Counted from the first letter of the stretch, positions 34,697 to 43,627 are shown. The stretch: 64,000 nt of DNA from Planctomycetota bacterium (GCA_016200225.1 JACQFD010000026.1:124001-188000); one strand, 5' to 3'. Program-made: numbers and translations. The notes: generated by a model not told the origin, from the sequence alone.

Positions 34697-36202
34697 TCAG
34701 GGAATCATTTCCCCGCGGGCGCTGTGCGCGGACGCCTGCGTGATTCGAACATTAACAAACTCGCCCGTGAGCTCGGGCGATCCGTCGAAATGGATTTCGA
34801 GATTCTCGGGCGAACGGCCGCCCGCGCGCCCCTGTTCGCGATCGGCGAATTCGACCAAAACAGGCCGTGCGGCGCCGACGTAGCGCCGCCATCGCGCGAG
34901 TTGCGTCTCCTCCGCGATCTTTAATAATTCCGTGTTGCGCGCCGCGATGACGTCGTTTTCGATTTCGGCGCGCGCGAACGCGGCCGTCCGCGGACGGGGC
35001 GAATATCTAAATATAAAATTCTGTGCAAATCCGATCTCGCGGAGCAGATCGCAGCTCTTTTGAAAATCCGAGTCGCTCTCGCCCGGAAATCCGACGATCC
35101 AATCCGACGATAACTCAATATCGGGAACGCGTTTTCTTAATTTATCAATTCGCCTTCTATAACTATCCACCGTGTAGCCGCGCCGCATTTCGCGCAGAAC
35201 CGCGTCGCTTCCGCTCTGCGCCGGAATCGGAAGAAACGGCATCGCGGACGGAACTTCGGCGAGCGCGGCAATGAGCGAGTCGTCGAGATAGGCAATGTGA
35301 TTGGTAACAAGTCGAATGCGTTCGACGCCCGGAATCGCGCCGATTCTTCGTATCAATTCCGAAAGACGCGGAATGGCGGGCGGCCCTTCGAAATCGATTG
35401 GAACGGCGAGCGTCGCGACCGCGGGCGCCGCCGCCGCGTCGGATTGTAAATATTCAGGAACGGCGGAACCGCCATCGGCGAGCACGCGGCGGTAACCCAT
35501 CGACTCCGCTTCGGTCGGCGACGCGAGATCGTAACCGTAGGAATTTACAGTTTGACCAAGTAATACAATTTCGCGCACGCCGTCGGCGACCAGCCAGCGC
35601 GTTTCCTCGAGAATATCGCCGATCGTCCGCGAACGGACGCGGCCGCGCGTCGCCGGAACGATGCAAAATGTACAATTTAAATCGCAGCCGCGCATCACGG
35701 CGATGTACGCGGAAGGCGCCCGCTCGACGCGGTCCTCGCGTTCGACCTGCACTTCGACATTTTCGTCAATAGCAATAATCGGCCGTTCGCCCGCGCGCAC
35801 GCGCGCGACGAGTTCGGGCAGGCGCGGAAACTCGCGCGTTCCGGCGATGATATCGATATGCGGCGCGCGACGTAACAATTCGGCGCCCTCGCGCTGGGCC
35901 TGGCAGCCGAGGATGGCAACAATAAGTCCGGGGCGTTTGCGCTTCAGACGCTTCAAATCGCCGAGGCGGCCGTACACGCGGTCTTCGGCTCCGCCGCGCA
36001 CCGAGCAGGTGTTGATTGCAATAATATCCGCTTCCTCGGGCACGTCGGTGAATCCGAATCCCTTCGCGCGAAGACGTCCGCCGACCAGTTCGGAATCATA
36101 CTTATTCATCTGGCAACCGAATGTTACCAATTGAACCTTCGACTGCGCGCCCGCCTCGGCCGCGCGGCGCGGATCTGTTAGTTTCGTCGGATCGTTAATC
36201 AA
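34697..36202 (-). CDS. miaB: tRNA-2-methylthio-N6-dimethylallyladenosine synthase
   Basis: A 501-residue MiaB methylthiotransferase acting on tRNA A37. The N-terminal cluster cysteines are Cys30 (FGCQMNKYDSE), Cys66 (NTCSVR) and Cys100 (LGCQAQ). The radical SAM cysteines are Cys173, Cys177 and Cys180 (RGCDLNCTFC). VPATRGRVRSR, LLGQTVNSYGYD, and LPIPAQSGSDAVL follow. A C-terminal TRAM domain ends the protein. An Ala/Pro-rich insertion of about 50 residues (225-277) follows the NSYG motif, and the usual SPHP is replaced by TNHI. No ATG precedes the conserved region, so a TTG at 36202 is the likely start. Confidence 0.92.
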   Translation of the reverse strand: MINDPTKLTDPRRAAEAGAQSKVQLVTFGCQMNKYDSELVGGRLRAKGFGFTDVPEEADIIAINTCSVRGGAEDRVYGRLGDLKRLKRKRPGLIVAILGCQAQREGAELLRRAPHIDIIAGTREFPRLPELVARVRAGERPIIAIDENVEVQVEREDRVERAPSAYIAVMRGCDLNCTFCIVPATRGRVRSRTIGDILEETRWLVADGVREIVLLGQTVNSYGYDLASPTEAESMGYRRVLADGGSAVPEYLQSDAAAAPAVATLAVPIDFEGPPAIPRLSELIRRIGAIPGVERIRLVTNHIAYLDDSLIAALAEVPSAMPFLPIPAQSGSDAVLREMRRGYTVDSYRRRIDKLRKRVPDIELSSDWIVGFPGESDSDFQKSCDLLREIGFAQNFIFRYSPRPRTAAFARAEIENDVIAARNTELLKIAEETQLARWRRYVGAARPVLVEFADREQGRAGGRSPENLEIHFDGSPELTGEFVNVRITQASAHSARGEMIP

Positions 36203-36256
36203 CGGCGGGATTTCAATTGTTGGGGCGAACAGGATACTTGCGCGGCAACCAATAAT

Positions 36257-37966
36257 CTATTTCGGAGCCAACTTCATGCGCTCGATGAACCCGGCGAGCC
36301 TGACTCTGTCCTCTTCGTATCCGGGCAACTTGGTCATTTCGCGGGCCGCCTGCAGGAGCGCCTCGTCCTGAAACGGATGACGAAGGGAGCGATCCGGCCA
36401 CGTTTCGACTCCGGGCACAATCCGCGAGTCGCGTCGTTCTGTCACTCGAAGAAAAATCGGGACCGTCGCGACGCACGCGACGACCACCGCAATGGCCGCC
36501 GTCCGGGCGTGAAAGGGCGCGTTCGGCGCCGCTTCCGACGGTTCCGCGGCGGCGGAATCGCGAATCGCGCATTTAAACAGCCACGCGGCGGCGCCGGCGG
36601 CGACAAACGATACAAAAATGTCGGCGGGCAGCGGCAATTCCTTGTTTTGATGGAGCGCGAGCGCGGCGCGTTTACAAATATAAATAATACAAATTCCGAA
36701 CAGGAACGCGTCGGCGGCGCCGCCGCGTCGGCGCCATAGCACCGCGGCGGCGACCGCGAGAGCGCCGGCGATCGCCGTGAGAAACTCCGGTTTTTGTAAT
36801 ATGAACGCCATCGATTGTAATAATTCCGAATATGTATAAAAATTGGTCTCGCCCTGCCAAAGGAGCGCGGTCGACCAGAGACCGGCTGCGAACAGCATCG
36901 TTCTCGAAAGACCGCCGCCGAGCGCGCATGCGGACGCGATCCACGGCAGAATGACAATCGACGCGGCCGCGAGGCCGCGATTGCCGAATGAACCGGTCCC
37001 GAGCCACCAGCAGTACCATGACGCCTGATGAAAGATGTGCAGCGCCAGCGCGGCGGCCGTCGCGACCGCGAACGCGCGCCATCCGCGCCGCGCGCGGAAA
37101 ATTTGTATTATTATCAATACGACACCGGCGGCGTAGATCGGATGATATATAAATAATCCGTGCCACGGATGAAAGAACACTTCCGCGAGCTTCGGATGCG
37201 CGAAGTCCACGCTCCACCATTCCGCGTCGCCGAAAAAATAGGGCGATTTCATGGCGTCGCCCGTCATCCAGCGTCGCGTCACGGCGACCTGCCACGCGCA
37301 GGCGGCGAACGGAATGCTAAGAAACAGCGCCGACGCCACGAATCGCGCGCGGCCGATGTCCTTGGTTTTCACAAGCTGCCACAACAGCGCCGCGAAGGCG
37401 ACGAGAGCGTAAATAATCAATTGCGGCCGCGTGATAATTAATATTCCCGCGGCGGCGCCCCCCGCTGCGAATCTTAATAAATCCGGGAGACCCCCCGGAA
37501 TCATCGCGTACACGAGCAGGGCGAGGCTCGCGAGCGTAAACAATTCCGACGAAAGCGAAAATGCGTAAAAACCGGCGTGCGTGCCTAGAAAGACGAGCGC
37601 GCAGGCGCGAAGTCTCGCGTTCGGTCCGCTCCCGGCCGTCATGATCGACGCGATTTGATAGATACAAATCCAGAGAACGAAACTCGCGGCGACGCCGGCA
37701 AGCCGGATCGAGAAGTCTTCCGAAAGGAGTCCGAATGTTAATATATGCGGCAATGCAAACAGAAATCCGGGGCCGTGGGACCATTGCGACATCGGCTGGC
37801 CCGCCGGCGACAACTGTTCACAGCGGATTTCGTTCGCGTTTCCCGCGGCGGCCACGCGCGACCAATCATAATAATGAACATAATCCGCGCCTTTGCGAAG
37901 CGCGAGCGCCGCGACCAATCCCGCGAGCAATACGAACAACACAGGGAGCGGGCGCGGTCGCGGCAT
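36257..37966 (-). CDS. Polytopic membrane protein, possible GT-C/GT39-type glycosyltransferase
   Basis: A 569-residue protein with about twelve hydrophobic segments and a short soluble C-terminal tail. An N-terminal membrane helix followed by a loop with acidic residues (GADYVHYYDWSRV) and long aromatic-rich loops (WHGLFIYHPIYAAGV, WYCWWLGTGSFGNRG) recall membrane glycosyltransferases that use lipid-linked sugars. The family cannot be confirmed by eye. It starts eight bases after the selenoprotein stop and 54 bases before miaB in transcription order, so it is probably in the same operon. Confidence 0.6.
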   Translation of the reverse strand: MPRPRPLPVLFVLLAGLVAALALRKGADYVHYYDWSRVAAAGNANEIRCEQLSPAGQPMSQWSHGPGFLFALPHILTFGLLSEDFSIRLAGVAASFVLWICIYQIASIMTAGSGPNARLRACALVFLGTHAGFYAFSLSSELFTLASLALLVYAMIPGGLPDLLRFAAGGAAAGILIITRPQLIIYALVAFAALLWQLVKTKDIGRARFVASALFLSIPFAACAWQVAVTRRWMTGDAMKSPYFFGDAEWWSVDFAHPKLAEVFFHPWHGLFIYHPIYAAGVVLIIIQIFRARRGWRAFAVATAAALALHIFHQASWYCWWLGTGSFGNRGLAAASIVILPWIASACALGGGLSRTMLFAAGLWSTALLWQGETNFYTYSELLQSMAFILQKPEFLTAIAGALAVAAAVLWRRRGGAADAFLFGICIIYICKRAALALHQNKELPLPADIFVSFVAAGAAAWLFKCAIRDSAAAEPSEAAPNAPFHARTAAIAVVVACVATVPIFLRVTERRDSRIVPGVETWPDRSLRHPFQDEALLQAAREMTKLPGYEEDRVRLAGFIERMKLAPK

Positions 37967-37974
37967 CGCTTATT

Positions 37975-38625
37975 TTATGTTTTTTTAGCCTTGCGCGAGG
38001 CGGGCGCGCTCGCGGCCGCGGAAACGTGCTTCCGGATCGCCGCGTCGAGCGCCGCCGGGTCGAATCGCGCGGGCCCGGGTTCGCCGCGGAAAAGCACGCG
38101 CCCGTCGGTGCCGATTAGATATAAACGTTCGGGCCAGGCCGCGTAATCCTCGCAAGTTTTATTATCGATTCCGTCGATCGCGTTCGGCAGCGTGAGCGCG
38201 AGCGATTTTTTGCAAATATTCGCGTTCTTGACGCGTTCTTCGGCGGTCGACGGATCCTTTAACTCCGCGACGCCTTTGTTCTTCGGAATCGTCGCGCCGT
38301 TCTTGTCGAGCGGATGCGCTTCTTTAATATAAATAAAAAGGAAGTCGACCGAATCTTTGTAATCGTTATACAAATCCTCGATGCGCCTGCCCGAGGCGCG
38401 AAACGGCGGTCAAGTGTAGCTTCCGAAAACGAGCGCGACGGGTTTCGATTTGCGCAATTCGTCGAGTTTGACGCGCGCCTTGCTCTCCGGCACCGCGAGG
38501 TCGAACACGGGCGCGATCGAGCCTTCGGCCGGCCCCGAGGACGAGCGCGCGCCCTTTCCGGATTGTTGTAATAATAATATTGCCGCGGCGAACAGCACGA
38601 CGCGCGGAACGGGAATTCGTATCAT
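37975..38625 (-). CDS. Deiodinase-like selenoprotein with in-frame UGA (Sec72)
   Basis: Reading through an in-frame TGA at 38410-38412 gives a single 216-residue protein. The context is VFGSYT-U-PPFR, the active-site signature of iodothyronine-deiodinase-like thioredoxin-fold proteins, where U is selenocysteine. Ten bases after the TGA a hairpin with a 6-base-pair stem (38394-38399 with 38383-38388) and a CGGGC loop matches a bacterial SECIS element. The frame is identical before and after the TGA, and downstream residues (LYNDYKDSVDFLFIYIKEAHP) continue the fold. Residues 1-20 look like a signal or anchor, so it probably acts outside the cytoplasm. The reaction is likely a thiol/selenol peroxidase or redox step. 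Deiodination is not implied. It overlaps the creatininase-like gene by four bases. Confidence 0.87.
38383..38399 (-). promoter_or_regulatory. Candidate bacterial SECIS hairpin
   Basis: On the minus strand GCGCCT, loop CGGGC and AGGCGC form a perfect 6-base-pair hairpin. It starts ten bases downstream of the UGA of the deiodinase-like gene and has G residues in the apical loop. Position, size and loop fit the SelB-binding element known from E. coli fdhF. Confidence 0.7.
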
Positions 38626-39380
38626 TTGTTTGCTCCATGAGGATCGCCCGCCGCGGCCTCCGCGACCAGCGAGGAAAGAATGTCATAAATGCGTTCGCCT
38701 TCGGCCGCGCTCGCGGACGCGGGATCGCCGCAGTAGGCGTCGTCCATGCCGCATTCTTTAAATGTGGCCGCGCCCTGTTTCATTTTCTCGGGTAATGCTA
38801 TAAATAACGCGGGCAACGCGCGGCGCAATTCTTCGCGCACGAGTCCGGGCCCGGCGGCCATCACGAGCGACGATTCGAAATTCCCAGCGTGGCACGATCC
38901 GGTCGCGTATTCGCCGCCAATGCGCTCCGCCGCGCGTCTTTTTGTAAACTCCACGAGTCGCGACGGCACGCCCGTCCGGGATTCCGACGCGGCCGCGGCG
39001 TCGCGCAGCGATTGTAAGTGTTCGGGTTCCAGATGTAATGTAACAATTAAAATGCGCGCCGGTCCCGCCGACGCGAGCGCGTCGAGCACGGCGCCGGCAA
39101 ATTCCGCGGCCGCTTTTTTAGTAATCGAGGCGCGGCCCGGAAAACCACGCGCAAAATCGGTGACCGCGAACGGCAACGGCGGAGCCACGAACGCGCGCGT
39201 TCCCGATTGTTGTAATTTCGCCGCCGCGCGCCGCGACGTTTCAACCGAAAGAATCGTGTCGGTCCCGAGCGGCAGATGGGGACCGTGCGGTTCGATCGAA
39301 CCCGCCGGTAAAATCAATATCGATCCGGGAATCCGGGCACCGGACTCGGGTGATGTAAGATCGGCGAGATTTATTAACAT
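38622..39380 (-). CDS. Creatininase family amidohydrolase
   Basis: A 252-residue protein of the creatininase/MftE superfamily of metal-dependent amidohydrolases. The metal-binding region is GSIEPHGPHLPLGTDT, and the later GSCHAGNFESS corresponds to the family HAGxxETS motif. The family NGHGGN segment is replaced by LHLEPEH, a variant seen in some subgroups. Relatives act on creatinine, formamidopyrimidines or peptide C-termini, and the substrate here is unknown. Its stop overlaps the start of the selenoprotein, and it is the first gene of the long minus-strand run down to 31129. Confidence 0.85.
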   Translation of the reverse strand: MLINLADLTSPESGARIPGSILILPAGSIEPHGPHLPLGTDTILSVETSRRAAAKLQQSGTRAFVAPPLPFAVTDFARGFPGRASITKKAAAEFAGAVLDALASAGPARILIVTLHLEPEHLQSLRDAAAASESRTGVPSRLVEFTKRRAAERIGGEYATGSCHAGNFESSLVMAAGPGLVREELRRALPALFIALPEKMKQGAATFKECGMDDAYCGDPASASAAEGERIYDILSSLVAEAAAGDPHGANK

Positions 39381-39395
39381 CCGGAAAAGCGGAGA

Positions 39396-39561
39396 CTGGA
39401 AGTGGTTTCATAAGTATCTCGAAGAGCGAGCGCGAGCAATCTTCGTTCAGCGCGAGGCGCCGCGCCGCAGACGACCCAGTTGGGTCGCCGAGGACGAGGC
39501 AACGATGCGATGGGCGAAGAGAGCCGCGCGCAACTCGAGAGACTTTTGAAACCACTTCTAG
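39396..39561. repeat. Imperfect 166-base palindrome, possible MITE remnant
   Basis: Arms at 39396-39414 and 39543-39561 are inverted copies matching at 17 of 19 bases (core GAAGTGGTTTCA). Similarity extends inward for about another eight bases. A perfect 7-base-pair hairpin (CGACCCA/TGGGTCG, 39472-39487) sits within one base of the same centre. The intervening parts are weakly complementary, as in a decaying long palindrome. A 10-base direct repeat, AGACTGGAAG, is at 39393-39402 and 39560-39569. It lies between two divergent genes and has no open frame of its own. Confidence 0.65.
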
Positions 39562-39592
39562 ACTGGAAGCGCATGTTCATTACATTAGTTGA

Positions 39593-41134
39593 ATGGCGCC
39601 GCGCGCACGACGGAAGTTCCTGTTTGCCATTCTAACGAACGCGACGCTCATTTTACTCGCAGAGGGCGCGGGGCGCCTCATCGCCCCCGCCGCGACAAAA
39701 CCGGCGACGCCCGTCGAGTTTGTGGGTAATGAGATGGGCGGCAAGTTTCCGAGCGAGTACGACCCGCTCCTATTCTGGAAAATTCCCGCGGGCGGCCGCA
39801 TCCCCGAATCGGGCGAAGCCATGAACACAAAAGGCTTTCGCGGCCCCGAATTCGCCGACCGCAAAACGCCTGGGACGAAACGGATTCTTTGCATCGGCGA
39901 TTCGAATACTTTTGGAATTGCAGTATCCGTCGACGAGACGTTCGCGCATCGTTTACAACGCTGGCTGTCGGTCCGCGGATCTTACGAAGTGATCAATTGC
40001 GGCGTGCCCGGATATAGCAGTTTCCAAATGTTACAATTATTGAAACTGCGCGGCGCGGAATGGCAACCCGACGTCATTATACTATACGCCGGAGCGTGGA
40101 ACGATTACACGCCCGCCGTGGGCCTCGACGACGCGCGCGCATTCGAGGTCACGTCCCGCGGCGCCTCTTGGCTGGCAAAATCGGCGATTTTCCGGTTCGC
40201 GGCGGAGCAGTTTACACATAACGATCCCGCCGCGGCGGCGGCGAAGCGAAAAAAATATATTGAAGTATGGTCGAACGAAATCCGTCGCCCGGAGGGTGCG
40301 CGTCTCGAGAAACAACAATTCCGCGAAACGCTGGAACGCATCGCCGATCTCGCAAAATCGATCCATTCGGCGCTCGTCGTCGTGATTCCGCCGGCTCCGG
40401 TCGCGACGCGCGAGAAGTTTACAGATGGCGAAGTCTACGCATCCATCGTACGCGAAGTGGCGGCGGCACGGACCGTACCCGCGGCCGACGCGCGCGCCGC
40501 GATGTGGCGTCCCGAAACCGGCCCGCGCGATCTCTTCGCGGATATCATCCATCCGGCGCCGCTCGGCCACGCGATTATAACAAAATTGCTCGCGGAATCG
40601 TTGATACAATTACAAGCGGCGCCCGCCGCCCCGGCGCCGCCGGAGGCGATTCTCGCCGAGCCGCTGGATTTTAAGAAAATACAGAAAACGGCGCGGCACG
40701 CGACCGGCGACCCCCCAAAACCGATGGACGCGGCGGCGGCCGCGGCCGTCGATTCCGTCACCGTCGCGCTGCAGATTCCGCACCGCATCGAATTCCCTAA
40801 TATAAAGATTTCCGGCGCGGCATCGCTCGTGATCCAGCCCGCGATTTTCACGCGCGCGAGTCTCGATCCCGAGGAATTGAAGGACGATCCGAAAGTTAAG
40901 AAACACGTCGGACCCGTTGAATTTAATATTTATGTCATTCGCGCGTCGGGCGAGAAAATTCGGGTTCTGCGGGCGTCTCACGAATGCGAAAATACAAAAA
41001 TCTGGTCGGATACGTGGCCCGCGCGCGCAGATCTTGCCGCATTCGGCGGCGAGAATGTTACAATTGCGTTCGAAGCTTCCGGAACCGCCTTTGGCGCGAG
41101 CTGGGGCGTCCCGAAGCTCTGGGCGTTTCGTTAA
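39593..41134 (+). CDS. SGNH/GDSL hydrolase, membrane-anchored
   Basis: A 513-residue protein with an N-terminal hydrophobic anchor (residues 10-30) and an SGNH hydrolase domain at about 80-345. Block I is CIGDSNTFG with Ser104 as nucleophile, the Gly block is NCGVPGYSS, the Asn block is YAGAWNDYT and the catalytic dyad is DIIHPAPLGH. Such enzymes remove or add acyl groups on polysaccharides or lipids. The last 160 residues form a separate beta-rich domain with no family I recognise (KISGAASLVIQPAIFT and following). It starts 31 bases after the palindromic element and converges on the aryl-CoA ligase gene. Confidence 0.85.
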   Translation: MAPRARRKFLFAILTNATLILLAEGAGRLIAPAATKPATPVEFVGNEMGGKFPSEYDPLLFWKIPAGGRIPESGEAMNTKGFRGPEFADRKTPGTKRILCIGDSNTFGIAVSVDETFAHRLQRWLSVRGSYEVINCGVPGYSSFQMLQLLKLRGAEWQPDVIILYAGAWNDYTPAVGLDDARAFEVTSRGASWLAKSAIFRFAAEQFTHNDPAAAAAKRKKYIEVWSNEIRRPEGARLEKQQFRETLERIADLAKSIHSALVVVIPPAPVATREKFTDGEVYASIVREVAAARTVPAADARAAMWRPETGPRDLFADIIHPAPLGHAIITKLLAESLIQLQAAPAAPAPPEAILAEPLDFKKIQKTARHATGDPPKPMDAAAAAAVDSVTVALQIPHRIEFPNIKISGAASLVIQPAIFTRASLDPEELKDDPKVKKHVGPVEFNIYVIRASGEKIRVLRASHECENTKIWSDTWPARADLAAFGGENVTIAFEASGTAFGASWGVPKLWAFR

Positions 41135-41164
41135 TTAAACAAACAAAAGCGGCCCGAACGATCG

Positions 41165-42748
41165 TTAGTCTCTCTTCAGCGGCATCGCGCGGAGGATTTT
41201 TCGATCCGCCTTGCCGCGATCGCCGCGCGGAATCGCGTCGAGCACGTCCATCCAGCGCGGATATTTGTATGGAGCCATGTTTTTCTTGGCATGCGCGCGA
41301 AGATCCGCGAACAGCGATTCGGACGCCGCGAAACCCGCGCGCAGCACAATGAATGCGCGCGGTTTGACGAGCCCATCCTTGTCCGGAACGCCGATAACGC
41401 AACACTCGGCGATCGAAGGATGTTTCAATAAACAATTTTCGATTTCGAGCGGCGAAACCCAGATTCCGGAGACTTTGAGCATGTCGTCTCCGCGGCCTTC
41501 ATAAATAAAAAATCCGTCCGCGTCGCGCCGGAACATGTCGCCGGAGACGCACCATTCGCCGCGAAAAACTTCGGCGCTCCTTTTCTTATCTTGAAAATAA
41601 CCTAAAGACTGGCTCTCGCCGCGAACCCACAAATAACCGGGTTCGCCAGCCGGAGCGTCGGCGCCGTCGGGGCCGACCACGCGCGCATCGTAACCCGGGA
41701 CGGCCTCGCCAAGCGTGCCGACGCGGACGCGCCCCGGCCGGTTGGATATATAAATATGAAACATTTCGGCCGATCCGATTCCGTCGAGAATCTCGATTCC
41801 GAAGCGGTCGTACCAACGTTTATACAGTTCCGCGGGCAGCGCCTCGCCGGCCGAAGTTAACAATCGCAGCGGGCGCAGATCGCCGGCGGACAGATTTTCG
41901 ATTTGTAACATTCCGGCGATCGACGTCGGCACGGAACAGAGAATCGTCGGTTGGAATTTCCTTATTTTTTGAACCATCGTCTCCGGCGTCGATCGCTCCT
42001 CGAACACGGCGGTCGACGCGCCGACGGCGAAAGGAAACATCAGATTGACGCCCGTCGCATATCCGAAGAATAATTTAGAAACCGCGAGCGTGCGGTCGCC
42101 GCGGCGGATGCCGAGCACTTGCTTTGCGTAACATTCGGTATTGTATGCAAAATCGACGTGGCGATGGACCGCGGCCTTCGGTTTGCCCGTCGATCCGGAT
42201 GTAAACAGCCACGCGGAGACGTCCTCCCGGTGCGTGTCCGCCATCGCGTCGTCCGCCGGCGCCGCGGCCACGGCGCGTTGCCAGGTTTCGAATTTTACAT
42301 TTCCGCCGTCCGCGGGCGCGCCGCCGACAAAAATGGCGAATCTTAAATATCGCGATTTCGCGATCGCGGGCAGAAGCCGGTCGGCCGCGGCCGCGTCGAG
42401 AAATGCTACGCGCGCTTTTGTATATTCAAAGTAATGTTCGAAATCCTCGGTCGTCACGAGCGGGTTCACCATCGCGAACACGGCCCCCGCCTTCAACACG
42501 CCGAACCACGCTGCTATAAATTCAGCGCCGTCGGGGAGTATGATTAATACGCGCTCCTCGGAGCGCACGTCGCGCTCCGCGAGGGCATTCGCGACGCGAT
42601 TCGATAGTTCGTGTATCTGTCGATAAGTAAAATTCGCGCGATCCGTAAAAACCGCCGCCGCGTCCGCGAAGCCCTCTTCGAGGCGCGACGTTAGAAAATA
42701 CCGCGCCATATTGAAGCGCGCCGGAAATTCGGGCGGAGTGACGTTCAC
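41165..42748 (-). CDS. Benzoate-CoA ligase family acyl-adenylate enzyme
   Basis: A 527-residue ANL-superfamily ligase. The ATP motif is LFTSGSTGKPKAAVH, and FFGYATGVNLMFPF and SVPTSIAGML line the substrate pocket region. DGIGSAEMFHIYISNRP and SGDMFRRDADGFFIYEGRGDDMLKVSG follow. The catalytic Lys is in RGDRGKADRK. These segments fit the benzoate/2-aminobenzoate-CoA ligase group. The GTG start overlaps the tryptophan dioxygenase stop (GTGA), which favours anthranilate made from kynurenine as substrate. That link is inference. Confidence 0.88.
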   Translation of the reverse strand: MNVTPPEFPARFNMARYFLTSRLEEGFADAAAVFTDRANFTYRQIHELSNRVANALAERDVRSEERVLIILPDGAEFIAAWFGVLKAGAVFAMVNPLVTTEDFEHYFEYTKARVAFLDAAAADRLLPAIAKSRYLRFAIFVGGAPADGGNVKFETWQRAVAAAPADDAMADTHREDVSAWLFTSGSTGKPKAAVHRHVDFAYNTECYAKQVLGIRRGDRTLAVSKLFFGYATGVNLMFPFAVGASTAVFEERSTPETMVQKIRKFQPTILCSVPTSIAGMLQIENLSAGDLRPLRLLTSAGEALPAELYKRWYDRFGIEILDGIGSAEMFHIYISNRPGRVRVGTLGEAVPGYDARVVGPDGADAPAGEPGYLWVRGESQSLGYFQDKKRSAEVFRGEWCVSGDMFRRDADGFFIYEGRGDDMLKVSGIWVSPLEIENCLLKHPSIAECCVIGVPDKDGLVKPRAFIVLRAGFAASESLFADLRAHAKKNMAPYKYPRWMDVLDAIPRGDRGKADRKILRAMPLKRD

Positions 42749-43578
42749 AACGTAAGTCTTGTGCGAACTTCCCACAATTCGGGGAAGGCTTTTTTGTTAA
42801 GAGTTTGGGAAAGATAACGAATGCCCTCGAATCCCTCGCCGGTGGCCGCGTACCCCGTGCCGATTTTGCCGCCGATGACGCGTTCGACCATCCAAAAATG
42901 GCGCGACCGCCACAGACCGAGGCCTTCGTCGAAATCCATGAACGCCTCCGAGAGATCCATCATGGAAGCGTCGGCCGGGGGATTTCTGTATAATTCGACG
43001 AGCGAGAACACAGTTTTTGTAAAGAGTTCGGTTCCGGGATCGGCAAGGTTCGAGGCAAATCCCCGCGAAGTCGCGCATTGCAGATACCGCTCCCGCAACG
43101 TCGGTCCCTCGAATCGTTTTTGTAGTCTTCGTTTCGATTCGTCGTCGGCGTCGCAATGGTCGAGAAGCGCCTGGCTTTTGTTACCGGCGAGAAATTCGAC
43201 TTCGCGGAATTGCGCGGATTGGAATCCCGATGCCGGTTTTAAATATTCGCGGAATCGCAGAAAATCGACCGGCCGCATCGTTTCCATGACGGCGATTTGA
43301 TGTAATAAAACGCCCTGAATACAAATAACCCGCCGCATCAGCCGGGCCGCTTCGCGGATGTTTTCGTCGCAAACTCTGCCACCGCCTTCCGAAAGCAAAA
43401 CCATCACGGCGTCGAGTTCGTGGAGAACGAGCCGAAACCACAATTCGTAAACCTGATGAATAATAATGAACTGCAATTCGTCGTGTTCGTTCGTAAGCGG
43501 CGCCTGCGTTTTTAATAACTCCGGAACGCGCAGGTAGCTGCCATACCGGACGCCGTCTTTGGGTTGGCCGAAACTCAT
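42745..43578 (-). CDS. kynA: Tryptophan 2,3-dioxygenase
   Basis: A 277-residue heme dioxygenase opening the indole ring of L-tryptophan to N-formylkynurenine. Family segments include NEHDELQFIIIHQVYELWFRL and QFREVEFLAGNK. GPTLRERYLQC and SRHFWMVERVIGGKIGTG, which contains the proximal heme His, follow. I used the ATG at 43578 (MSFGQPKDG), which gives the usual bacterial length. Upstream in-frame sequence is Arg-rich and crosses a terminator-like hairpin. It is translationally coupled to the aryl-CoA ligase. No kynureninase or formamidase gene is in the window. Confidence 0.94.
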   Translation of the reverse strand: MSFGQPKDGVRYGSYLRVPELLKTQAPLTNEHDELQFIIIHQVYELWFRLVLHELDAVMVLLSEGGGRVCDENIREAARLMRRVICIQGVLLHQIAVMETMRPVDFLRFREYLKPASGFQSAQFREVEFLAGNKSQALLDHCDADDESKRRLQKRFEGPTLRERYLQCATSRGFASNLADPGTELFTKTVFSLVELYRNPPADASMMDLSEAFMDFDEGLGLWRSRHFWMVERVIGGKIGTGYAATGEGFEGIRYLSQTLNKKAFPELWEVRTRLTL

Positions 43579-43627
43579 ATCGCGGGATCGTACCAGCCGC
43601 CGGGCCGACCGTGACCGCGAAAGAAAT

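Noticed and set aside
38410..38412. TGA as evidence of a frameshifted or decayed pseudogene, or of a non-standard genetic code
   Set aside because: The frame is unchanged across the TGA, the residue context fits selenocysteine, a SECIS-like hairpin follows, and TGA is used as a normal stop in many overlapping gene pairs here.
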